This document shows, piece after piece, positions 54,013 to 61,918 of a stretch of DNA of 64,000 bases. How positions within the stretch are numbered: position 1 is the stretch's first letter; each line of letters opens with the position of its first letter. The position numbers and the translations under genes were made by a program. Origin of the DNA: Hoeflea marina (GTDB lineage: Bacteria; Pseudomonadota; Alphaproteobacteria; Rhizobiales; Rhizobiaceae); contig NZ_QGTR01000004.1 of NCBI RefSeq assembly GCF_003182275.1, forward strand, positions 1-64,000, in the 5' to 3' direction. Below the pieces are notes generated by a model that worked only from the letters and a program-made list of their open reading frames with translations, was not told the origin of the DNA and made no database searches.

Positions 54013-54698
54013 GAAACGTGGCCGCCGACTATCCACCGCTGTTCGGCCGCTATCTCGCCACCATCGATCCCGATGTCGGCGTGGTGGTGGAGGTTGTGCG
54101 CCGTGAGGAAGCATCGACACCTGTTGCACACAGGAAGGTGGCATTCTGCGTCAGCGGAGCCATTGGCTACAGAGTGGTGGCCGACGAACACGCGCTGAGT
54201 TCGATCAGCATTGACCTCGAACGCCGACTGGTGACGAAGCATGTCGCCGCCTACAGCGAATTCGGCATTCTCGAACGCGAGGTAGATTGGCTTCGCCGCC
54301 TGGCGGCAAGCGGCATCGCACCACCCTTGCGGTCCGCGACCGCCGACCGGCTGTTTCTCGATTACGTCGGCGAACCCGTGCGCCGGGGCAACCTGCCCTC
54401 GGACTGGCCCGTGCAGGCGGAAGCCATTCTCGCGGCGCTGACCTCGCACGGTTGCGCTCACAACGACATCAAGTGCGACAACCTGACGGTCGCCGACGGA
54501 AAGATCCACCTTATCGATTACGGCTGGGCCACGCCGATCGGCCAAGCCATACCAGCCCACTGGCCGCATGGCATCGGCCGCCAGCACCGGCTCGGCGTCC
54601 ATCGGTTTGACGATCGCGCGGCCATCTTCGCGGCGCTCGGGTCGGCGGAAAGGGGCGAGGTCGACCGCTCCGTGGTGATGGGGCACAACCCGACCTGA
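54009..54698 (+). CDS. Small-molecule kinase-like protein (protein kinase fold)
   Basis: A 229-residue protein with the catalytic core of the kinase superfamily: K77 and E90 or E91 as the ATP-site pair, HNDIKCDN (151-158) as the catalytic loop, and LIDYGW (168-173) in place of DFG. It is smaller than Hanks-type protein kinases and looks like choline-, ethanolamine- or sugar-kinase types such as LicA. Its ATG overlaps the upstream LicD/cytidylyltransferase gene (ATGA), so it may phosphorylate the alcohol that the cytidylyltransferase then activates. Confidence 0.82.
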   Translation: MRNVAADYPPLFGRYLATIDPDVGVVVEVVRREEASTPVAHRKVAFCVSGAIGYRVVADEHALSSISIDLERRLVTKHVAAYSEFGILEREVDWLRRLAASGIAPPLRSATADRLFLDYVGEPVRRGNLPSDWPVQAEAILAALTSHGCAHNDIKCDNLTVADGKIHLIDYGWATPIGQAIPAHWPHGIGRQHRLGVHRFDDRAAIFAALGSAERGEVDRSVVMGHNPT

Positions 54699-54776
54699 CC
54701 AGCCGGCTTGACCGGTCCGTCGCCGGACATCCGGATGCCGGAGCCATGCACCCGCCGGCCCCGCGACGGGGCCGAC

Positions 54777-54802
54777 GGCCACCGGGACGAACCCCGGTGG
54801 CC
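54777..54802. terminator. Stem-loop between convergent genes
   Basis: GGCCACCGGG and CCCGGTGGCC form a perfect 10-base stem with a 6-base loop between the convergent kinase and cupin genes. No T-run follows, so it may work as a transcription barrier in both directions or with Rho. Confidence 0.55.
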
Positions 54803-54820
54803 TCCTGGCGGCCGGCGCTG

Positions 54821-55270
54821 TCAGGCGGCGAGCAAGGGGGGACCGGTGAATGTCAGATTGTGCCGAACGGCAGCCGCCTCGATGGGCTTCATGTCGTCGG
54901 GAATGGCGAACTGGCCGGCCGCCATCTCCGTGAAGAAGCCCTCAAATCCGCCCGGCGTCAGGATGACGAGGTGACGCGAAGGCTCGCTGCCGACGACCTG
55001 GAACGTGTGCTCCCTGCCGCGCGGGACAAAGACTGTTTCCCCCGGCCCCCTGGTGAACTCCTGGCCGTCCAGCCAGAACCGGCAATAACCGCTGAGCAGG
55101 ATGAAGGCCTCGTCCTCGGCCTGGTGCACGTGCCGCGGCGGACCGCTGCCGACGGGCGCGACGCTGTCCAGGATCGCCATCGCGCCTCCGCTGGCGGCTG
55201 TCGAGAGAATGGTCTTGTAGCTCACTCCGAGCCATTTGATGTCGCCGGAGTCGATTGACGGACATTGCAT
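54821..55270 (-). CDS. Cupin-domain protein
   Basis: A 149-residue single cupin. The two metal-binding motifs are visible: RHVHQAEDEAFILLSG (H-x-H...E) and GREHTFQVVG (final H). The ligands probably hold iron, zinc or manganese; many such proteins are dioxygenases or isomerases, and others are mere binding folds. It diverges from a LysR-type regulator 110 bases away and is the likely target of that protein. Confidence 0.87.
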   Translation of the reverse strand: MQCPSIDSGDIKWLGVSYKTILSTAASGGAMAILDSVAPVGSGPPRHVHQAEDEAFILLSGYCRFWLDGQEFTRGPGETVFVPRGREHTFQVVGSEPSRHLVILTPGGFEGFFTEMAAGQFAIPDDMKPIEAAAVRHNLTFTGPPLLAA

Positions 55271-55350
55271 GGGTTTCTCCTTCCTGACGTGACGACGCGA
55301 GACCGCGTTCGTTGAAGGGGGACATAAATCGTGGTACGGACTCCGGCAAA

Positions 55351-55370
55351 TCGTATGTTTTCATATGAGC
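55351..55370. promoter_or_regulatory. Possible LysR operator
   Basis: CGTATG-TTTT-CATATG is an inverted repeat with one mismatch, centred between the divergent cupin and LysR genes and close to the LysR start. LysR proteins commonly bind T-N11-A motifs within such imperfect palindromes. Confidence 0.5.
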
Positions 55371-55380
55371 TATCGCCCAG

Positions 55381-56340
55381 ATGAATTTTGCGACCTTCGA
55401 TCTCAATCTCTTGCGGATTCTGGACGCGCTTCTGACGGAAGGTTCCACGGTCAAGGCGGGCGAGAAACTCGCCATGTCGCAATCGGCCGTGTCCGGTGCG
55501 CTTTCGCGTCTGCGCTTTGCACTCAACGATGAGCTTTTCGTGCGCCGCGGCAACCGGCTGGTCGCCACGGATTACGCCGCAGCCATGGCGGTGGAACTGA
55601 GGACTCACCTCAGGAGCGTCGAAGCCATGTTGTCTCCGCCGCGGGCCTTCCAGCCCGCGAAGGCGCAAGGCATCTACCGGATTGCAGGGAGTGATTTCTT
55701 TGCCGAGATCCTGATGCCACAGCTTGCGAGGCGATTGCGGCAGGAGGCTCCCGGACTAAAGGTGCAACTCGTCGATCTTGTGCCCGCCAGCTACGTCACC
55801 AGCCTCGAGCAGTACCGGGCAGACCTGGCCTTGATTCCCGACACCGAGGTGCCGGACTGGATCGAGAAGGCGCCGGCGTTCCATTCGAGCTTCGCGGTCA
55901 TCGCACGAAAGGGCCACCCCGCCATCGCCGCCGGCGGAATCCGGCCAGGCCAGGTCTTGCCGCTCGATATATTCTGCAGCTTGGGCCACGTGCTGTTCTC
56001 TCCGGAAGGAAACCTCGAGGCGATGGGGGACGCCGCCCTGGCGCGGGTCGGTCGAAAACGCGACGTCCTCATGACGCTGCCGGTGTTCTCGGGTGTGGCA
56101 CGGGCAGTCAGCGAAAGTGATCTCGTGGCTCTTGTCCCCAGGCAACTGGGCGAAAACCTGGCTCGGGGCACGAGCCTCGACCTGTTCGTCCCTCCCACGC
56201 CCATCGAGCCGACGCTGATGATCGGAGCCTGGCATCGCAAGTCGGGCAGGAATCCGCTGCACATCTGGTTTCGGAGCCTCGTCATGGAACTGCTTCGTCC
56301 GCTCAATGAAAGCGAGGCCCCGCTCCCCGCCTGGTCGTGA
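55381..56340 (+). CDS. LysR-type transcriptional regulator
   Basis: A 319-residue regulator with an N-terminal winged helix (LNLLRILDALLTEGSTVKAGEKL then MSQSAVSGALSRLR) and a C-terminal effector domain of type-2 periplasmic-binding fold. The N-terminus MNFATFDLNLL is close to the NodD/NahR group of LysR proteins. The divergent cupin gene and the palindrome between them suggest that it senses a metabolite connected with that enzyme. Confidence 0.93.
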   Translation: MNFATFDLNLLRILDALLTEGSTVKAGEKLAMSQSAVSGALSRLRFALNDELFVRRGNRLVATDYAAAMAVELRTHLRSVEAMLSPPRAFQPAKAQGIYRIAGSDFFAEILMPQLARRLRQEAPGLKVQLVDLVPASYVTSLEQYRADLALIPDTEVPDWIEKAPAFHSSFAVIARKGHPAIAAGGIRPGQVLPLDIFCSLGHVLFSPEGNLEAMGDAALARVGRKRDVLMTLPVFSGVARAVSESDLVALVPRQLGENLARGTSLDLFVPPTPIEPTLMIGAWHRKSGRNPLHIWFRSLVMELLRPLNESEAPLPAWS

Positions 56341-56393
56341 CGCAGGCGCGAGGCCCAATGCCGCAGCCCCCGTCGCCAACGGCCACGAAGGAA

Positions 56394-56422
56394 TTGACAC
56401 CATACCAACTGGTCGGTATGTC
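56394..56422 (+). promoter_or_regulatory. Sigma70-type promoter with TetR-like operator in the spacer
   Basis: TTGACA (56394-56399) and TATGTC (56417-56422) are spaced by 17 bases. The intervening 20-base sequence CATACCAACTGGTCGGTATG (56401-56420) is a near-palindrome of the type bound by TetR-family repressors, with CATACC/GGTATG arms. Binding would block the promoter of the SRPBCC-GST-VOC operon. The TetR gene itself is not in the window. Confidence 0.7.
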
Positions 56423-56476
56423 TATCGGGTCCGGAGCGGAGGCCTCGGACAGGCCATCAGACGCGGAGGAAACCAC

Positions 56477-56920
56477 ATGCCCACCACGATCAGACTGCAC
56501 CGGATGATCACCACCAGGCCTGAGAAGGTCTATCGCGCCTTTCTCGAGGCCGATGCCGTCGCCAACTGGCTGCCGCCCTACGGCTATCTGTGCACGGTCC
56601 ACGAACTGGATGCGAAGGTCGGCGGCAGCCACAGGATGTCGTTCCGGAATTTCACCACCGGCGCGAGCCATTCCTTCGGCGGCGAATATGTCGAACTCGT
56701 GCCCGGCGAACGCCTGGTCTATACGGACCGGTTCGACGACCCGAACCTGCCCGGCGAGATGCTGGTCACCGTAACCCTGAAGGCGGTGTCCATGGGAACC
56801 GAAGTCAGCATCGTGCAGGAGGGCGTGCCGGACGTGATCCCGTCCGACGCCTGCTACCTCGGCTGGCAGGACTCGCTCAACAAACTTGCCAGGCTCGTCC
56901 AGCCCGAGATCAATCACTAG
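56477..56920 (+). CDS. SRPBCC (AHSA1-type) domain protein
   Basis: A 147-residue START-like protein with the family segments RPEKVYRAFLEADAVANWLPPYG and GGEYVELVPGERLVYTDRFDD. These domains bind hydrophobic ligands and often serve in stress or detoxification operons. GGAGG precedes the ATG. It is first of an operon with GST and VOC genes, downstream of a TetR-type operator. Confidence 0.9.
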   Translation: MPTTIRLHRMITTRPEKVYRAFLEADAVANWLPPYGYLCTVHELDAKVGGSHRMSFRNFTTGASHSFGGEYVELVPGERLVYTDRFDDPNLPGEMLVTVTLKAVSMGTEVSIVQEGVPDVIPSDACYLGWQDSLNKLARLVQPEINH

Positions 56921-56942
56921 CACGCGCCCCGGGAGCCTCGTC

Positions 56943-57596
56943 ATGATCCCCGTCATCACAGCATTCGACCGCTCTCCCGACGGCGGCAAGGGACTGGCGC
57001 GCGACACCCGCGTCCGCTGGGCGCTGGAGGAAGCAGGACAGTCGTGCGACGTGCGCCCGGTCTCCTTCGCATCCTTGCGGCAGCCGGCGCATCTGGCCCT
57101 CAATCCCTTCGGTCAGATCCCCACCTACGAGGAGGACGATCTCGTGCTCTTCGAGACCGGCGCCATCGTGCTGCACATCGCCGAACGCCACAACGGGCTG
57201 CTGCCGGTCGACGCCGCCGCCCGGGCGCGTGCCATCGCCTGGATGTTCGCCGCCCTCAACACCGTCGAGCCGCCGATCCTCGAGCGCCAGACCGCCGTCC
57301 TGCTCGAATCCGACAAACCCTGGACGGCAGAACGGCTGCGCAGCATCGACCAGCGCATCGATGTCCGGCTCGGCCAGCTCTCTGCCCGGCTCGGCGACGA
57401 CGAATGGCTCGACGGCGGCTTCAGCGCCGGCGACCTGATGATGGTGTCGGTGCTGCTCAGGCTCGGATCTTCGGGTCTGCTCGACAAGCATCCGGGGCTC
57501 GCCGCCTATCTCGCCCGCGGCGAGGCGCGCCCGGCCTATCGCCGCGCCTTCGAAGCCCAGCGGACGTTCAACACCCGGCCAGGGCCTTCAGAATGA
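56943..57596 (+). CDS. Glutathione S-transferase
   Basis: A 217-residue GST with a thioredoxin-like N-terminal domain (PFGQIPTYEEDDLVLFETGAI holds the conserved cis-proline and the SNAIL/TRAIL-like segment) and an all-helical C-terminal domain (WLDGGFSAGDLMMVSVLLRL). It would conjugate electrophiles with glutathione in the cytoplasm. It starts 22 bases after the SRPBCC gene. The electrophile cannot be named from sequence. Confidence 0.9.
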   Translation: MIPVITAFDRSPDGGKGLARDTRVRWALEEAGQSCDVRPVSFASLRQPAHLALNPFGQIPTYEEDDLVLFETGAIVLHIAERHNGLLPVDAAARARAIAWMFAALNTVEPPILERQTAVLLESDKPWTAERLRSIDQRIDVRLGQLSARLGDDEWLDGGFSAGDLMMVSVLLRLGSSGLLDKHPGLAAYLARGEARPAYRRAFEAQRTFNTRPGPSE

Positions 57597-57692
57597 TCCG
57601 CCGGTGCATCACTCAGCAACCGGTTTCACATCGCGCCCCTCCCGGGCGGTGCCCGTCCGGAAGGCCGGGTTTACAATTGAAAGGAGACTGAC

Positions 57693-58184
57693 ATGACAGA
57701 CCTCGTGACCTGCATATGGTTCGACCACGGCGAAGCCGGCAAGGCGGCCCGGTTCTACGCCGAGACCTTCCCCGACAGCCATGTCGAGCGTACGAATGCC
57801 GCGCCGGGCGACTTTCCGGGGGGGACTGAAGGCGCCGAACTCACCGTCGAGTTCACCGTTCTGGGGCGCAAATTCGTCGGCCTCAATGGTGGCCCGATCT
57901 TCAAGCCGAATGAATCGGTGAGCTTCATGGTCGTCACCGAGACCCAGGAAGAGACCGACCGCTACTGGAACGCCATCGTCGGCAATGGCGGCCAGGAAAG
58001 CGAGTGCGGCTGGTGCAAGGACCGCTGGGGCTTCTCCTGGCAGATCACGCCCCGCCGGCTGCTCGACCTGGTGACGAGCACCGACCACACCGAGGCCAGG
58101 CGCGCATTCGACGCGATGATGACGATGCGCAGGATCGACATCGCCACCATCGAGGCAGCGGTGGCGAACCGTCCGCAACACTGA
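57693..58184 (+). CDS. VOC family protein (PhnB-like)
   Basis: A 163-residue protein of the vicinal-oxygen-chelate fold, near PhnB and 3-demethylubiquinone-like families: [38 protein letters not shown] and [12 protein letters not shown] are characteristic. Members of this group often lack clear catalysis. It lies 96 bases after GST and is the last of the three plus-strand genes. Purine-rich AAAGGAGAC precedes its ATG. Confidence 0.9.
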   Translation: MTDLVTCIWFDHGEAGKAARFYAETFPDSHVERTNAAPGDFPGGTEGAELTVEFTVLGRKFVGLNGGPIFKPNESVSFMVVTETQEETDRYWNAIVGNGGQESECGWCKDRWGFSWQITPRRLLDLVTSTDHTEARRAFDAMMTMRRIDIATIEAAVANRPQH

Positions 58185-58544
58185 GCACGCACCGCTTGGG
58201 GCGCGTCGGAGCCACCGAACGCACCGGCGATCGGCAGCATACGGCAGAGATGCGCCCGAAACCGATGCCGGGTCTGCGCCCGGATCAGCGGCGAAGCCAT
58301 GCGCCGACGAACGACCTCCGGCGCATCGGCCGAATCGATCCGGGCGACGCGTCGTGGCGAGCGTGCACCGGCGGGCCAGCCGTGAATTCACCGGCGCCGG
58401 CACGCCTGCCGGCCGCTCAGACGTCGCATACGGATCCTCATCCGCCGCATGCGGGCCAGCCACGGCGTGCCGTGCCCTGCAACCTGTCCGGAAAGCAAGA
58501 GTATCGGCAAATACAAGCCGATCACTGACCGGGCGGGGGAACCA
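58185..58544. other. Intergenic region without supported gene
   Basis: About 360 bases of GC-rich sequence between the VOC gene and the UspA-like gene. Two short frames overlap here without domain or ribosome-binding support. I see no repeat or clear promoter; GGGGGA near its end serves as the ribosome binding site of the next gene. Confidence 0.5.
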
Positions 58545-58961
58545 ATGTTCAGCAACATCATGGTGCCCGTGGATCGCGCGCATGCCGACAAACTGTCGCT
58601 TGCGCCGGACACGGCGGCAAAACTGGCGAAACTCTATCGGGCGCCGGTCACCTATGTCGGCGTGAAGGCTGCGACGCCCGGTCCGGTTGCTCGCAATCCT
58701 GCCGAATACGATCGCAAGCTTGCCGCTTTTGTTGCCGCCCGGTCCGAGGCTGATGGCATCGAGGTCCACGGCAAGCCCTTCGTCAGCCACGCTCCGGCGG
58801 CCGATCTCGACGACGCTCTGATCAGGACTGTCAACGAGACCGGAAGCGATCTCGGGGTCATGGCGACGCATGATCCGAAGATCGCCGATGTCCTCTGGCC
58901 GTCGAACGGCGGCAAGGTTGCGAGCCACACGAACGCCTCCGTCTTTCTCATCCGCGGCTGA
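58545..58961 (+). CDS. Universal stress protein (UspA-like)
   Basis: A 138-residue single-domain USP: the N-terminal strand MFSNIMVPVD, then a C-terminal nucleotide-loop region GVMATHDPKIADVLWPSNGGKVASHTNASVFLI. The ATP-binding motif is G-x2-G-like but weak, so nucleotide binding is uncertain. It is followed after 47 bases by the BCCT transporter and is probably cotranscribed, as is often seen for Usp proteins next to transporters. Confidence 0.88.
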   Translation: MFSNIMVPVDRAHADKLSLAPDTAAKLAKLYRAPVTYVGVKAATPGPVARNPAEYDRKLAAFVAARSEADGIEVHGKPFVSHAPAADLDDALIRTVNETGSDLGVMATHDPKIADVLWPSNGGKVASHTNASVFLIRG

Positions 58962-59008
58962 CCGCGGCCCCGCGGCAAACGCGGCAACAGCACAATCGGG
59001 AGACCACC

Positions 59009-60631
59009 ATGAGCGACACCAGCGGACCCGGAATACCGGCGCCGGAAGGACCTTCCAACCGTATCGACACCGGATACGAGGTCGGCCAGGACAACATCTC
59101 CATGTCCGTTGGCCCCTTCGGCCTCGACATTCACAATCCCGTCTTCGCGATTTCCGGCCTGACCATCATCGCCTTCGTCTTCGTCACCCTCGCCTTCCAG
59201 GAGAGCACCGGGGCGGCGTTCGGTGATCTGCGCGACTGGCTGACCGGGACCTTCGACTGGTTCTTCCTGACCGCTGCCAACATCTTCGTGCTGCTTTGCC
59301 TGTTCCTGATCATCTCGCCCTACGGCAGGGTCCGGATCGGCGGCCGCGAGGCCACGCCGGACTATTCCTACACCGGATGGTTCGCCATGCTGTTTGCCGC
59401 CGGCATGGGCATCGGGCTGATGTTCTACGGCGTGTCGGAGCCGATCTCGCATTTCTCCTCCTCCGTGGCCGAGAACGCCGGCACGGCCGAAAGCTGGGCG
59501 CCGCTCGGCGGCGCGGCGGGCGACGCGGCCGAAGCGCGCGATCTCGGCATGGCGGCGACGATCTTCCACTGGGGCCTGCATCCCTGGGCGATCTACGCCG
59601 TCGTCGCGCTGGCGCTGGCGCTGTTCTCCTACAACAAGGGGCTGCCGCTGACGATGCGCTCCGTGTTCTACCCGATTTTCGGTGAACGCGTGTGGGGCTG
59701 GACCGGCCATGTCATCGACATCCTGGCGGTCTTCGCCACGCTGTTCGGACTGGCGACGTCGCTGGGCTTCGGCGCCGAGCAGGCCAATGCCGGCCTCAAC
59801 CACATCTTCGGGATTCCGGTCAGCGACGTCTCAAAGGTGGTGCTGATCGTGGCCATCACCGGCGTTGCGCTGATGTCGGTCGTCGCCGGCCTCGACGCTG
59901 GCGTCAAGCGCCTCTCCGAGATCAACATGGTTCTCGCCGCCCTGCTGCTCGCCTTCGTGCTGGTGGTCGGTCCCACCATGGCGATCTTCACAGGCTTCTT
60001 CCACAACCTCTACGAATATGCGCGCTATCTGCCTGAGCTGTCCAATCCGTTCGGGCGCACGGACGACAATTTCCGCCATGGCTGGACCGCGTTCTACTGG
60101 GCCTGGTGGATCTCATGGTCGCCGTTTGTCGGCATGTTCATCGCCCGCGTCAGCCGCGGCCGCACGGTGCGCGAGTTTCTCACCTGCGTGCTGATCATCC
60201 CGTCGCTGGTCTCGGTTTTCTGGATGACCGTCTTCGGCGGCACGGCCATCGATCAGCTGGTCAATGACGGCTACCAGGTGGTCGCCGATGCGCCGCTGGA
60301 GCTGAAGCTGTTTGCCATGCTCGAGGCGCTGCCGCTGCAGCAGATCACCTCGTTCATCGCCATCGTGCTGGTGATCGTGTTCTTCGTTACCTCGTCGGAC
60401 TCGGGTTCGCTGGTGATCGACACCATCACCGCCGGCGGCAAGGTGGATGCGCCGGTGCCGCAGCGCGTCTTCTGGGCAAGCTTCGAGGGCCTCGTCGCCA
60501 TCGCGCTGCTGCTCGGCGGCGGACTGGGCGCACTGCAGGCCATGGCCGTGTCGACGGGCTTCCCGTTCACGATCGTGCTGCTGCTGGCCTGCTTCGCCAT
60601 CCTCAAGGGATTGCACAGCGAACCGCGCTGA
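59009..60631 (+). CDS. BCCT family transporter (choline/carnitine/betaine type)
   Basis: A 540-residue transporter with about 12 transmembrane helices. The BCCT signature GMGIGLMFYGVSEPI and the substrate-site region WAWWISWSPFVGMFIARVSRGR are present, with four conserved tryptophans in the latter. Such proteins import betaine, choline or carnitine using sodium or protons and support osmotic adaptation. The MttB-like enzyme at 35.2 kb could in principle use a methylated amine of this type, but the genes are far apart. A stem-loop follows the stop codon. Confidence 0.95.
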   Translation: MSDTSGPGIPAPEGPSNRIDTGYEVGQDNISMSVGPFGLDIHNPVFAISGLTIIAFVFVTLAFQESTGAAFGDLRDWLTGTFDWFFLTAANIFVLLCLFLIISPYGRVRIGGREATPDYSYTGWFAMLFAAGMGIGLMFYGVSEPISHFSSSVAENAGTAESWAPLGGAAGDAAEARDLGMAATIFHWGLHPWAIYAVVALALALFSYNKGLPLTMRSVFYPIFGERVWGWTGHVIDILAVFATLFGLATSLGFGAEQANAGLNHIFGIPVSDVSKVVLIVAITGVALMSVVAGLDAGVKRLSEINMVLAALLLAFVLVVGPTMAIFTGFFHNLYEYARYLPELSNPFGRTDDNFRHGWTAFYWAWWISWSPFVGMFIARVSRGRTVREFLTCVLIIPSLVSVFWMTVFGGTAIDQLVNDGYQVVADAPLELKLFAMLEALPLQQITSFIAIVLVIVFFVTSSDSGSLVIDTITAGGKVDAPVPQRVFWASFEGLVAIALLLGGGLGALQAMAVSTGFPFTIVLLLACFAILKGLHSEPR

Positions 60632-60636
60632 GCGCT

Positions 60637-60662
60637 CCGGGCCGCCGGCGACGGCGGCCCGG
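60637..60662 (+). terminator. Stem-loop after the BCCT gene
   Basis: CCGGGCCGCC and GGCGGCCCGG form a perfect 10-base stem with a 6-base loop, 5 bases after the stop codon. There is no T-run, so termination would need Rho or the structure may protect the mRNA. Confidence 0.55.
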
Positions 60663-60689
60663 TCCGGCCAAAGCACTGAGTGAGTGTGG

Positions 60690-60734
60690 ATGTCGTCATC
60701 CCGAAACCGCCGCCCGTCTTCGGGCGACATGCAT
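60690..60734. repeat. Interspersed palindrome, copy 2
   Basis: The sequence TGTCGTCATCCCGAAACCGC followed by CTTCGGGCGACATGCAT matches the element at 49396-49444 in its core and right arm; the outer left arm has decayed. It lies between the BCCT and alpha/beta-hydrolase genes. Confidence 0.8.
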
Positions 60735-60886
60735 GGGCATCCGGCAGGAGTGCCCGGCGAAACGATCCGGCGCAGCCCGCCACCCGCAACGCCTCAGGTG
60801 GTCGGGACCTGAATCGCGTTTGAGGTCGCAGCACAATCCTGTCCTCGCTAGGGAGCGATCGTCTCCAATCTCCCTGCGAGGATGAA

Positions 60887-61918
60887 ATGTACAGATGCGC
60901 ACTCTTCTCTCTGCTGCTGATCGCGGCACCCGCCGCAAGCGCCCAAACCCCTCAAGCCATCGGCTTCAAGACCTTCGACATCGAGGACACAGGCGGCGAC
61001 CGCCCGCTGCATGTCGGCCTCTGGTATCCGACCGGGGACGCCGGCCCCCTCAAACCGGTCGGCGAGAACGCCGTGTTCTACGGAGTGCCGTCGATTGAAG
61101 ATGCGCGCCCCGCTGCCGGGGCGCATCCGCTGGTCGTGCTGTCGCACGGCTACAGCGGAACCTGGCGCAACCTTGGCTGGGTGGCTCAGGCACTCGTCGA
61201 AAAGGGCTATGTCGTGGCCGCGCCCGACCATCCGGGGACCACGGCCTTCGACCGATCGCCGGTGGAGGCCGCCCGGCTCTGGCAGCGTCCGCGTGATCTC
61301 AGCCGTGTCATAGACGCCCTGATTGCCGAGCCGGAGCGCGGCGGAAAGGTCGACGAGAACCGCATCGCCGCCGTCGGCCACTCGCTCGGGGGATGGACGG
61401 TCGCCGCCCTCGGCGGGGCACGCAGCGACATTGCCAACTATGTCTCGGACTGCAAGAGCCAGGCGGAATTGCGCGCCTGCAAGCTGCTCGATGAGCTGGG
61501 CGTGCGTGAGGAGAACAAGGCGGAGCTCGAGGCCGACCTTTCCGATCCGCGGGTTCGCGCGATCGCCTCGATCGACCTCGGCCTGGCGCGCGGCTTCACG
61601 CCGGAGAGCCTGAAGGCCTACCGCATTCCCGCGCTGGTGTTCGGCGCGGGCGTGGATATCGGCGGGCTGCCTGCCATGCTCGAATCCGGATCGCTGGTCG
61701 AAAACCTGCCGAAGGCCACGACTGCCTATGTCGAGATCCCCGACGCCATGCATTTCACCTTCATGCAGGTCTGCAAGCCGGGCGCCGTCGAGATCATCAG
61801 GCAGGAGGAGCCCGGGGATGAGTTCGTCTGCCAGGATCCGGGTCCTCGGGACCGCGCAGCGATCCATCGGCAGGTCACTGACAGAATTGTCGAGTTTCTG
61901 GCGAGATCTATTCCCTGA
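60887..61918 (+). CDS. Secreted alpha/beta hydrolase (dienelactone/PAF-acetylhydrolase-like)
   Basis: A 343-residue hydrolase with a signal peptide (MYRCALFSLLLIAAPAASA, then QTPQAI). The nucleophile serine lies in AVGHSLGGWT; the oxyanion-hole segment is VVLSHGYSG and the catalytic histidine is near IPDAMHFTF. The family includes platelet-activating-factor acetylhydrolase-like esterases. It probably cleaves an ester in the periplasm. Its 3' end overlaps the convergent AraC gene by 11 bases. Confidence 0.88.
   Translation: MYRCALFSLLLIAAPAASAQTPQAIGFKTFDIEDTGGDRPLHVGLWYPTGDAGPLKPVGENAVFYGVPSIEDARPAAGAHPLVVLSHGYSGTWRNLGWVAQALVEKGYVVAAPDHPGTTAFDRSPVEAARLWQRPRDLSRVIDALIAEPERGGKVDENRIAAVGHSLGGWTVAALGGARSDIANYVSDCKSQAELRACKLLDELGVREENKAELEADLSDPRVRAIASIDLGLARGFTPESLKAYRIPALVFGAGVDIGGLPAMLESGSLVENLPKATTAYVEIPDAMHFTFMQVCKPGAVEIIRQEEPGDEFVCQDPGPRDRAAIHRQVTDRIVEFLARSIP

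Noticed and set aside
58188-58540. Short frames between the VOC and UspA-like genes
   Set aside because: They overlap on both strands, lack ribosome binding sites and show no domain.
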